This document shows positions 52,078 to 59,273 of a stretch of 64,000 bases of DNA, piece by piece. Both the position numbers and the translations under genes were made by a program. The first letter of the stretch is position 1; each line of letters starts with the position of its first letter. Source of the DNA: Myxococcales bacterium (GTDB lineage Bacteria > Myxococcota > Polyangia > Polyangiales > Polyangiaceae); assembly GCA_003151595.1 (NCBI GenBank), contig PLXW01000047.1, positions 27,242 to 91,241 of the forward strand. Reading direction: 5' to 3'. Under the pieces are notes generated by a model, which had not been told where the DNA came from, made no database searches, and saw only the letters and a list, made by a program, of their open reading frames with translations.

Positions 52078-53496
52078 TCACAATCGTGGACGCACGCGGA
52101 ACACGGTCCATCCGTCGGTCGATGCGGCGGGCTCGAATTTGGCGTCGAGCGCGCGGGTGAGCTCGGGGACGCGGCGCATGACCCGGAAGTGCTCGACGAA
52201 GCACCTGACGTTGGGGCGCTCGATGTCTTCGATCCACGGTTCGACCGGAAAGCGCCCGGCCTTGGCGAGGAAGGCCATCTGGTACGCCGTAGTGGCCAGG
52301 CGCCCGTCGAGGCGCAGCTCGGTTCCGACCTCGTCGGACAAAACGAAATCGCGTTCGCTTGCGCCGCACACTGTTCGCGCGCTGGCGACGAGCGCGTCCA
52401 CGCGGCGGTCGGAGGCCATCCAGTCCGGTGCCGAGCGCATCGATGCCACACCGCTCCAGAGCGCCTGCACGAGCGCCAGCACGGCGAGCACAGGCTGCTC
52501 GAAGATCGCCGGCGGCGGGAGTCGCGCGGCGAGGGCCAAGACGCCGAGCGACGTCTCGATCCAGTAGTTCGTGGCGCTCCCCACCTTCGCCACCGACACG
52601 ACGCCCCACGCCAGCGCGACCCCCAGCGCGCCCAGACCGACGGCGATGCGCGGGTCGTCGCGTCGCTTCAACGCGCGCGCGATGGCGTACGCCGCCGGCG
52701 CGAAGAAGAAGCACGACTCGTGGGCGATCGACTCGGTCCAGTGAGCGCGATCGAAGGGCTGCAACGTCGAGGCGAGCAGGTGTCGGAACCACTGGTCGTC
52801 GCTCGCGTAGTTGAGGACCGTGAAGAGGACGGCGCTCACGGCGAAGGCGCCCGCAAGCGCGCGCCACACGAGCCGCGGCGCGAGGAGCAGCGTGATGCCG
52901 ATGGCTCCCCCCGCGAGCCCGATGAACGTGGGCTTGGTCCACGCCGCCATCGCGAAGAGCGCGCCGGCCAGGGCATCGACCCTTCCGTGTCGCGTCGTGC
53001 GCTCGAGCGCGATGGCGGCGAACAGGGCCGCCGCCGCGTCGGGGCGCGTCGTCACGATGAAGAGCTCGAGGTTGAAGATCGACGCGAAGAACAGCGCGAA
53101 CACCAGCGCGTGAACCCGCGACCCGCGATCGGCGCGCACGATCAGCACCGCCAGCGCGGCCGTCCACGCCGCCATCCCCATCACGCGCGCCACGACGCTC
53201 GCCGCCATCCCGCTCGCCCCCGCGGCCACCGGCACGTGCGACAGCACCCACGACCACAGCGGCGGGTACACGACGTAGTACCGCGACGCCGGCGCGCCGT
53301 AGTCGAGCGCGCCGGCGATGGGATCGATGTACAGCCGCAGCCCCGCCCGCATGCGCGCGGCCTCGAACAGCACTTCGCCCTCGCCCCCCATCAGCGGGCG
53401 CACGCGAAGATTCGCGAACGCCCACACGACGACGAACGCCAGCGAGAGAGCCGTCACGCCCGCGGCCGCGACGGCGCAGCCGCGCGCGAGCTTCAC
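52078..53496 (-). CDS. Polytopic membrane protein, GT39/GT87-like
   Basis: A 472-residue membrane protein with ten or so helices and an early YYVVYPPLWSWVLS loop following a luminal-type acidic segment (GGEGEVLFEAARM), a layout of polyprenol-dependent mannosyl- and arabinosyl-type GT-C enzymes. RPDAAAALFAAIALE and AMAAWTKPTFIG are further GT-C-like blocks. The soluble C-terminal end (residues 370-470) is unassigned. The start GTG overlaps the PhoH gene stop by four bases, so it is co-translated with that gene. Confidence 0.6.
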   Translation of the reverse strand: MKLARGCAVAAAGVTALSLAFVVVWAFANLRVRPLMGGEGEVLFEAARMRAGLRLYIDPIAGALDYGAPASRYYVVYPPLWSWVLSHVPVAAGASGMAASVVARVMGMAAWTAALAVLIVRADRGSRVHALVFALFFASIFNLELFIVTTRPDAAAALFAAIALERTTRHGRVDALAGALFAMAAWTKPTFIGLAGGAIGITLLLAPRLVWRALAGAFAVSAVLFTVLNYASDDQWFRHLLASTLQPFDRAHWTESIAHESCFFFAPAAYAIARALKRRDDPRIAVGLGALGVALAWGVVSVAKVGSATNYWIETSLGVLALAARLPPPAIFEQPVLAVLALVQALWSGVASMRSAPDWMASDRRVDALVASARTVCGASERDFVLSDEVGTELRLDGRLATTAYQMAFLAKAGRFPVEPWIEDIERPNVRCFVEHFRVMRRVPELTRALDAKFEPAASTDGWTVFRVRPRL

Positions 53497-54818
53497 AAGA
53501 GGTTCGCGGCGATCTCGGCGAGGTCGCTTCGCTCGCCCTTCGACAGGACGATGTGCGCCGCCAGTTTCTCTCCGCGGAACTTGTCGGCCGCGATCGTGAG
53601 CCCGTTGCTCGCGCTATCGACGTACGGGTTGTCGATCTGCCCCGGGTCGCCCGTGAGGACGATCTTCGTTCCGTCGCCGGAGCGCGTGACGATCGTCTTC
53701 ACTTCGTGCGGCGTGAGGTTCTGCGCTTCGTCGACGATCATGTACTGCGCGGGCAAGCTGCGCCCGCGGATGTACGTGAGCGGCTCGACCTGGATCTGCC
53801 CGCTCTCCAGCAGCTCGGCGTAGGCGCGCGGCCCTTTGCGCGTCCCGCTCGAGAAGAGGAACTCGAGGTTGTCGAAGATCGGCTGCATCCACGGGTTCAG
53901 CTTCTCGTCGACGTCGCCCGGCAAGAACCCGATGTCGCGCCCGAGCGGCATGACAGGGCGCGAGACGAGCATGCGCGTGTACACACCGTCTTCGAGCGTC
54001 CGCTTCAATCCGGCGGCGAGCGCGAGGAGCGTCTTGCCGGTGCCGGCCTTGCCGACCAGCGTGACGAGCCGAACGTTCTCGTCGAGCAGTAGATCGATGG
54101 CGAAGCTCTGCTCCTTGTTCCGCGGGCGAACGCCCATGAGCCCTTCGCGGGGCGTGCGGAGCGCCATGACCTCCTTCTTGGTCGCGTCGTAGCGGCCGAG
54201 CGCGGTGTGCGACGGGTTCGTCTTGTCGCGGAGGAGCAGGCACGTGTTCGGGTTCATCGGCGCTTCGTTGGCGCTGCGCGACGGGAGCGCGAGGCGCCCT
54301 TCGTGGAAGAAGGCGTCGATCTCGCGCGGGTCTACTTCGATCTCCTTCACGCCGGTGTCGAGCTCGTCGACCTCGACGCGCTGGTTCTCGTACGTCTCGG
54401 CGACCATGCCCAGCGCGTCGGCGCGGATGCGCAGGTTCGTGTCCATCGTGACGAACACGGTCGGTCGCCCGCCGTTCTGCTCGCGCACTTCGAACGCCGT
54501 CTGCAGGATCGCAGCGTCCATCGAGCTCTTGTCCATCGCGCTCGGCAGCTCGGGCCGGCTCTGCGGCACGGCCACGCGCAGCGTTCCGCCCGACTGATTC
54601 GGCACGCCCTTGGAGAGTGAACCGCCCGCCTCACGAAGCTCGTCGAGGATGCGCGCGATCTGCCGCGCGTTGCGCCCGCGCTCCGAGCCTTCGCGTTTGA
54701 ACTGGTCGACTTCCTCGATGCAGTAGATCGGGATGACTACGTCGTTGTCTTCGAAGCGGAAGATCGAGCGCGGGTCGTGGAGGAGGACGTTCGTGTCGAG
54801 GACGTAATTCTTCTTCAT
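53493..54818 (-). CDS. PIN-PhoH fusion ATPase (PhoH2)
   Basis: A 441-residue two-domain protein. Residues 1-150 form a PIN RNase domain with the acidic residues of LDTNVLLHD, EEVDQFK, DAAILQTA and TMDTNLRIRA. Residues 225-441 are a PhoH ATPase with Walker A GKAGTGKT near residue 258 and Walker B MIVDEAQN near 360. PhoH2 proteins act as RNA helicase/nucleases, some in toxin-antitoxin pairs, though no small antitoxin gene is seen upstream here. It heads a leftward run with the membrane protein at 52078-53496. Confidence 0.92.
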   Translation of the reverse strand: MKKNYVLDTNVLLHDPRSIFRFEDNDVVIPIYCIEEVDQFKREGSERGRNARQIARILDELREAGGSLSKGVPNQSGGTLRVAVPQSRPELPSAMDKSSMDAAILQTAFEVREQNGGRPTVFVTMDTNLRIRADALGMVAETYENQRVEVDELDTGVKEIEVDPREIDAFFHEGRLALPSRSANEAPMNPNTCLLLRDKTNPSHTALGRYDATKKEVMALRTPREGLMGVRPRNKEQSFAIDLLLDENVRLVTLVGKAGTGKTLLALAAGLKRTLEDGVYTRMLVSRPVMPLGRDIGFLPGDVDEKLNPWMQPIFDNLEFLFSSGTRKGPRAYAELLESGQIQVEPLTYIRGRSLPAQYMIVDEAQNLTPHEVKTIVTRSGDGTKIVLTGDPGQIDNPYVDSASNGLTIAADKFRGEKLAAHIVLSKGERSDLAEIAANLL

Positions 54819-54942
54819 TCGGCGTCAGGCTTCCCAGTTCGTCATTGTTTGTGGGGCCGCGCACATTGCCCGGTGTGGGCCGCCGGGCGCAAGAGACGAG
54901 GCACGGGAAACGGACTGTGGCGTGCGGTGTGGTCCACCAGCG

Positions 54943-54982
54943 CGCGCCCCCACCCCGCGCAGCGCTCGCGGGGTGGGGCGCG
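54943..54982 (-). terminator. Stable hairpin, likely terminator of the gene at 54995
   Basis: Sixteen to seventeen G-C pairs (CGCGCCCCCACCCCGCG with CGCGGGGTGGGGCGCG) around a 7-base loop, 13 bp after the stop of the leftward gene at 54995. There is no clear T tract on either side, so it may act as a weak terminator or 3' stabiliser. Confidence 0.55.
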
Positions 54983-54994
54983 TGGAGGAGCCGA

Positions 54995-55663
54995 TCACGT
55001 CGTCATGGTGGTGACGGTGGTCGTCTTCTTGGCGGCCGATGCGTCCGCTCCCGTGTCCGTAGTTGCCGCCGCGTCGCCGGTCGTCGCCGGCTCGGAGGCT
55101 CCGCTGCTCGACGTCGCGCTCTTCTTCTTCGACGGCGGGCGAGCACTCGTCTTCCTCTTCTGGAGCCGCGCGGCGCTCATGCGCGGGACGTGATCGGCGA
55201 GCTCCTTCTTCGCCGAGGTGGACATGAGGCCGCGTGCCGCCTTCATGACGGCGTCGGCGTCGTCGACCGCTGCGCAGTAGTTCGTCACGCGCGCGCCGTG
55301 AATCGCGTCGGAGAGCGATCGCGCCTCCTGCTCGACCGGCGCGAACGCAGCGTCCATGCGGATCGCGTTGCGGACCTTCACCGTGTCGAGCCCCGTGAGC
55401 CGCGCGAGCTCGGGGGATGCTTCGACCGCCGTGCACGTGGCCTCGAGAAACCTCGGATCGATGCAATACCGCGACGTGAGCGCACGAAGCTCTTTCGCGC
55501 TCAGATAGGTCGCCCCAGGGATATGCGTGCTCGCCAAGCGAATCGAGGCGAGCGCGTGTCCTGCCGCGCCGGTGAACACACCATCGGGCGCGCTCGCGAC
55601 CTTCACATGAGTGGCGCTTTCGGTCTCTTCTTCGTGCGTCGTCGTCGTCTTCTTGGTCGTCAT
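54995..55663 (-). CDS. Low-complexity hypothetical protein
   Basis: A 222-residue soluble protein. A polar Thr-rich N-terminus is followed by a helical core (residues 25-160: YLSAKELRALTSRYCIDPRFLEATC, RNAIRMDAAFAPVEQEA) and a Lys/Ser/Thr/Ala-rich tail with PSKKKSATSSSG and AATTDTGAD runs. No domain is recognised. GGAG lies eight bases before the ATG. The tail may bind nucleic acid or be a flexible linker; this is a guess. Confidence 0.55.
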   Translation of the reverse strand: MTTKKTTTTHEEETESATHVKVASAPDGVFTGAAGHALASIRLASTHIPGATYLSAKELRALTSRYCIDPRFLEATCTAVEASPELARLTGLDTVKVRNAIRMDAAFAPVEQEARSLSDAIHGARVTNYCAAVDDADAVMKAARGLMSTSAKKELADHVPRMSAARLQKRKTSARPPSKKKSATSSSGASEPATTGDAAATTDTGADASAAKKTTTVTTMTT

Positions 55664-55797
55664 GATGGGAACTCCGTGTTGGAGGGATTTCCGCCCCTCA
55701 CAGTTCCCATCGGAACATTCGAAGCGAACGTTGCTAAAAATCGACATGAGGGGTCGAAAAGAGTCGCTTCGAAGGCCCTCTGCACCGCGCGAGCGAG

Positions 55798-55938
55798 ATT
55801 CCGTATGACGCCAGCGCCGTTTCGTATGCAGCGAGCGGAATTCCGTAAGACGCCAGCGGGATGTCCGCACGCGACATACGGGCTTTCGCTTGCAGCGAGC
55901 GGAACTCCGTATGGCGCGGGCCGGCTTCCGTATCCACG
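55798..55938. repeat. Array of imperfect 21-nt repeats
   Basis: Seven tandem units of 21 nt (one of 22, the last partial) built on NTTCCGTATGNNGCCAGCGN, with units 1 to 3 and 6 most alike and units 2 and 5 sharing TGCAGCGAGCGGA. The 21-nt period keeps the frame, so every strand reads as a 7-residue repeat in some frame. It fills the non-coding gap 55664-55974 between the low-complexity gene and the DUF1704 gene, which otherwise shows nothing else of note. No spacers, so not CRISPR. Confidence 0.75.
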
Positions 55939-55974
55939 TTGTGCCCGAGCCCCCCGCGCGCCAAGGTGACCCGC

Positions 55975-57081
55975 GTGACGACCTCCCCTGCCCGCCCGAC
56001 CGACGCCCGCGTCCCCACGTGGACGCGCGATGCCGACCGCGCGCTGGCGAACGCGATGAAGGAGGCCCCGCTGCTCGGCGCCGTGACGCCGCAGGGCGGG
56101 AGGACGCTCGCCGAGATCGTGGCCTCGTTCGAGGCCGGGAAACCGCGGTCACCCGCCTGGACGTACGCGCCGCTCGATTCCGCGCGAGCGGCAGCCATCG
56201 CGGGGGCGCTGGAGTCGATCGCCGACGCCTTGATGGAGCGAGAGCCGTCGCTCCTGGCCAACGCCTACGCGGCGCGTGCGCGTGAGCTCGCGACCGAAGC
56301 GGTGCTGGCGTCGCAAGCGGGGACGAGCGAGTTCGCGGTGCGCGCGCGTGATCGCTTCGCGCCGTCCGCCGATGGCGAAGCGTCCACGCTCGCCGACTCG
56401 TGGATGACCGAGCCGGAGGCCGAGTCGATCTGCGACTGCATGAGCGACGGCGACGACGCTTCCTCGCTCGCGTCGCGCCTCCGTGCGGAGATCGGGAAGC
56501 ATCGTCTGCCATTTCGCGTCGTGGTTGCGCCGGAGCTCGCGCCGCTCGCGGCAACAGGGCACCGGGTCATCCTCGTGACCGCCGGGCGAGCGATCGCGCA
56601 TGTCGATGTGGAGCGAACGGTGCTCCACGAGATCGAAGGGCACGCGCGTCCGCGTCTTCGAGCGTCGACGCTCTCGCCTGGGCTGTTCGCGATCGGCACG
56701 GCGCGGGGTGCGGACGACCAGGAGGGGCTCGCCCTCGTCCTCGAAGAGCGCCACGGCTTCCTCGTCGGCGCCCGCCGCCGCGAGCTCGCGCTCCGGCACC
56801 GCGCCGTCCTGGCGATGGATGACGGCGCTTCGTTCGTCGATGCCGTACGCACGCTCGTCGCGCGCGACGGCGCGTCGATCCCGCGCGCCGTCGCCGCCGC
56901 GGCGCGTGCGTTCCGCGGGAGCGCAGGGGACGCGCCGGGACTTGGACGCGAGCGCATCTACCTGTCCTCGTTCCTGCGTGTGAGCGCGCACCTGCGCGCC
57001 CGCCCGGCGGACGAAGCGGTGCTCGCGTCCGGGCAGGTCGCGGTCGAGTTCATCCCGGCGCTGGCGGCCTACGCGCGCTGA
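55975..57081 (+). CDS. DUF1704 putative metallopeptidase (QEGLA protein)
   Basis: A 368-residue DUF1704 protein, the family annotated in bacteria as flavohemoglobin-expression-modulating QEGLA-motif protein and related to the eukaryotic tubulin-tyrosine peptidases (MATCAP). LHEIEGHARPR near residue 218 is the HExxxH zinc motif and QEGLALVLEE near 249 supplies the Glu ligand and the family name. It would be a zinc carboxypeptidase-like enzyme; the bacterial substrate is unknown. Of two nearby GTGs the one at 55975 has AAGGTGA at better spacing; 55966 is the alternative. The upstream repeat array ends 36 bp before it. Confidence 0.85.
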   Translation: MTTSPARPTDARVPTWTRDADRALANAMKEAPLLGAVTPQGGRTLAEIVASFEAGKPRSPAWTYAPLDSARAAAIAGALESIADALMEREPSLLANAYAARARELATEAVLASQAGTSEFAVRARDRFAPSADGEASTLADSWMTEPEAESICDCMSDGDDASSLASRLRAEIGKHRLPFRVVVAPELAPLAATGHRVILVTAGRAIAHVDVERTVLHEIEGHARPRLRASTLSPGLFAIGTARGADDQEGLALVLEERHGFLVGARRRELALRHRAVLAMDDGASFVDAVRTLVARDGASIPRAVAAAARAFRGSAGDAPGLGRERIYLSSFLRVSAHLRARPADEAVLASGQVAVEFIPALAAYAR

Positions 57082-57088
57082 TCGACCG

Positions 57089-58108
57089 CTACTGCGGCGT
57101 GCACACGTACTGCCCGACGGTCGCTTTCCCGAACTGCGCGACCCGCTCGCACGAGTACCCGCTGCGGCACGCCGGCGCGCTCGGATTGCAGACCGGGAGG
57201 CAGTACCCGCCCTGCCCTTGAAAGTCGGCGCAGAAGGCCGCGGTCATCGAAGGATCCGTCGGGCACGTGGCCGTGCAGGTCGCGGTGCACAGGCCGCCCG
57301 GGTAGTTCGTGGCGCAGACGCCGCCTTGAAACGCGCAGTTGCCGTCGACGGTGCAGCCGTCGCCGATCGACGCCGTGGGCGCCGCCGAGCCCGTCGCGCC
57401 CGTGTAGCCGAGCGCCGCGGCGTACTTCTGCCAGAGGTTCCAGAAGAGCCAGTTGCCTCCCGCGGCCCCCTCGGCGACGCGCGGCGTGTACTGGTAGAGC
57501 GACGCGGTCGAAGCGTCCTTGGGCGTCACGCGCACGCCGTCGAGCGTCGTCATCGCCGCGTTCGGCGCCCACCCGCCATCGGTGTGCCCGTTCGCGGCGA
57601 CCGCGCCCAGGCTCTCGCGCAACGTGCTCCCCAGGCAATCGACCTGCACGTCGAACCCCGCCAGCGCAGGGTCGCACGAGGCCTGCGCCTCGGCGCATCC
57701 GCACCCGAACACGTATTCCACGCGGACCGGCGACGACGGGTAGAACTCCTGACCGACGAGCCCCTCATCCATCTCCGCGCGCACCAGGAACACGAGCGGG
57801 TTCAGCGCATAGCGCTGCGCGGTGGCGATGATGGCGTCGGCCGCGCGGATGCCGTTCGACGAGTACGTATCGAGAAAGCTCGCCGCGCCGTAGGGCGTCG
57901 CTTCCAGGAACTTCTGCACCTTGTCGTGATCGAGGCTCACGTCGTCGGTGAACGACGCGAGGTCGACGATCTCGTTCGGGCTGAACGCGGTGCCGACCGA
58001 TAGCAGGTCGGACGCCTTGAGGACGTTGTCGTCGCTCGGCTGCTTGGCGCAGGCGGCGATCGCGATCACGGAGATCACGAGGAGCGAGACGCACAACTTC
58101 CGGTTCAT
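57089..58108 (-). CDS. Cys-rich surface lipoprotein, possible transglycosylase-like core
   Basis: A 339-residue lipoprotein (VIAIAACA lipobox). Residues 90-130 (RAADAIIATAQRYALNPLVFLVRAEMDEGL) resemble the start of lysozyme-like lytic transglycosylases, but a full catalytic set is not evident. The C-terminal 80 residues hold ten or more Cys in EGF-like spacing (CTVDGNCAFQGGVC, CTATCTATCP, CLPVCNPSAPACRSGYSC), a common module in myxobacterial surface proteins. Last gene of the leftward surface-protein run, 40 bp after its neighbour. Confidence 0.6.
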   Translation of the reverse strand: MNRKLCVSLLVISVIAIAACAKQPSDDNVLKASDLLSVGTAFSPNEIVDLASFTDDVSLDHDKVQKFLEATPYGAASFLDTYSSNGIRAADAIIATAQRYALNPLVFLVRAEMDEGLVGQEFYPSSPVRVEYVFGCGCAEAQASCDPALAGFDVQVDCLGSTLRESLGAVAANGHTDGGWAPNAAMTTLDGVRVTPKDASTASLYQYTPRVAEGAAGGNWLFWNLWQKYAAALGYTGATGSAAPTASIGDGCTVDGNCAFQGGVCATNYPGGLCTATCTATCPTDPSMTAAFCADFQGQGGYCLPVCNPSAPACRSGYSCERVAQFGKATVGQYVCTPQ

Positions 58109-58148
58109 CGACACCGCTGAGCATGCCGCCGCGCTCGCCGGCACGCCA

Positions 58149-59273
58149 TCATTTGGCGTGCACGTTGACCTGCAGCCAGGTCGCCCCCTCGCGGCTGTCG
58201 TGGACGACGGCCCACAGCATGGTCGTGCCGAGGAGCGGTGGGTCGTAGTTGACCGTGCTCCCGGTGCCCGTGATTTTTCCAGCATGGGAGTCGTAGAGCA
58301 GCCGCGCCTGCGACTCGAGGTTGCCGCCAAGGGCGTAGTAGTCGACCCACAGCGCCTCGTGGAGCGCGTTTCCGTCGGAGTCCTTGTTGTTCGGATCGAG
58401 CTCCCAGCTGGACGCCGGCACATCGACGCTGATCGCGAGCGCGGAGCACGATTTGGTGCACGGCGGAGCGACGACATCGAGGACGTTCGGGATCGCGGTT
58501 CCGGCCACGTGGGTCTTGGTCTCGACGCCGTTGATGACGATGCCGTCGATCTCCGGGTTCTTGTTCGACTCGTTCTCGTAGACGTACACGCGCGAGAATC
58601 CGATGACGTAGTCGTCCGGCCCCAGGATGTTCCCGGCGTCGTCCACGCACGCGATCGGCACCTGCTGCGGACCGGCCGACGGGTCGACCGAGGTGAGCTT
58701 CAGATGTCCCGCGCATGCGACGTTGAACGCGATCATGAGCCCGTACGGCGCGGGCGCCCCCTGCACGACCGCGTGCTTCTGAATGATGTCCATCGGCACG
58801 GTGAACGTCAGCGTCGGTGACGGCGTCGGCGGTCGCGTCCCCGCGTCCTCGTCCCCCGCATCGTCCCCGCCCGCATCCACGTCCGCGTTCACGCCCGCAT
58901 CCGCGTCCGCATCCACCGCCGCGTCGATCACCCCGCCCACGATCCCCGCGCCGAACACCGCCGCGCCCCCCGCATCCTCTGCCGCCGCGAAGCAGGCGTA
59001 GTAAGCGTCGTTCGTCGGGTTCTCGCAGACGAACGGTACCCAGTAGAGCCGCATCGGCTGCTTCTGATTCACCCGCCCATCGACCAAGAGCGACTCCAGC
59101 GTCACCGAATCGCCCGGGTGCGCGTACACGCGGTCGCCGTCGGCGCGCGTCGCCAGGATGCGAACCGATGCGATCTGCTGCTCCGGCGCGAAGTCGGACG
59201 GCGCGCACGCGAACGCCGCGACGATCGCCGTCGCGATCGCCACCACCCACAGAAGTACGGTGCGCGCCTTCAT
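58149..59273 (-). CDS. Surface lipoprotein with Asp/Ala-rich linker
   Basis: A 374-residue lipoprotein (lipobox VAAFACA) with a beta-rich N-terminal domain that resembles an Ig-like fold (VRILATRADGDRVYAHPGDSV), an acidic DADADAGVNADVDAGGDDAG linker in mid-chain and a second beta-rich domain (LTFTVPMDIIQKHAV to WAVVHDSREGATW). No family is recognised. Its ATG shares a base with the stop of the TonB-receptor gene, so the two are translated together; it may be the surface partner of the receptor. Confidence 0.65.
   Translation of the reverse strand: MKARTVLLWVVAIATAIVAAFACAPSDFAPEQQIASVRILATRADGDRVYAHPGDSVTLESLLVDGRVNQKQPMRLYWVPFVCENPTNDAYYACFAAAEDAGGAAVFGAGIVGGVIDAAVDADADAGVNADVDAGGDDAGDEDAGTRPPTPSPTLTFTVPMDIIQKHAVVQGAPAPYGLMIAFNVACAGHLKLTSVDPSAGPQQVPIACVDDAGNILGPDDYVIGFSRVYVYENESNKNPEIDGIVINGVETKTHVAGTAIPNVLDVVAPPCTKSCSALAISVDVPASSWELDPNNKDSDGNALHEALWVDYYALGGNLESQARLLYDSHAGKITGTGSTVNYDPPLLGTTMLWAVVHDSREGATWLQVNVHAK

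Noticed and set aside
53493..54818. Toxin-antitoxin PhoAT-PhoH2 pair
   Set aside because: No small antitoxin reading frame with a ribosome-binding site is visible upstream in 54819-54994.
55798..55938. CRISPR array
   Set aside because: Units are directly adjacent with no unique spacers and there are no cas genes.
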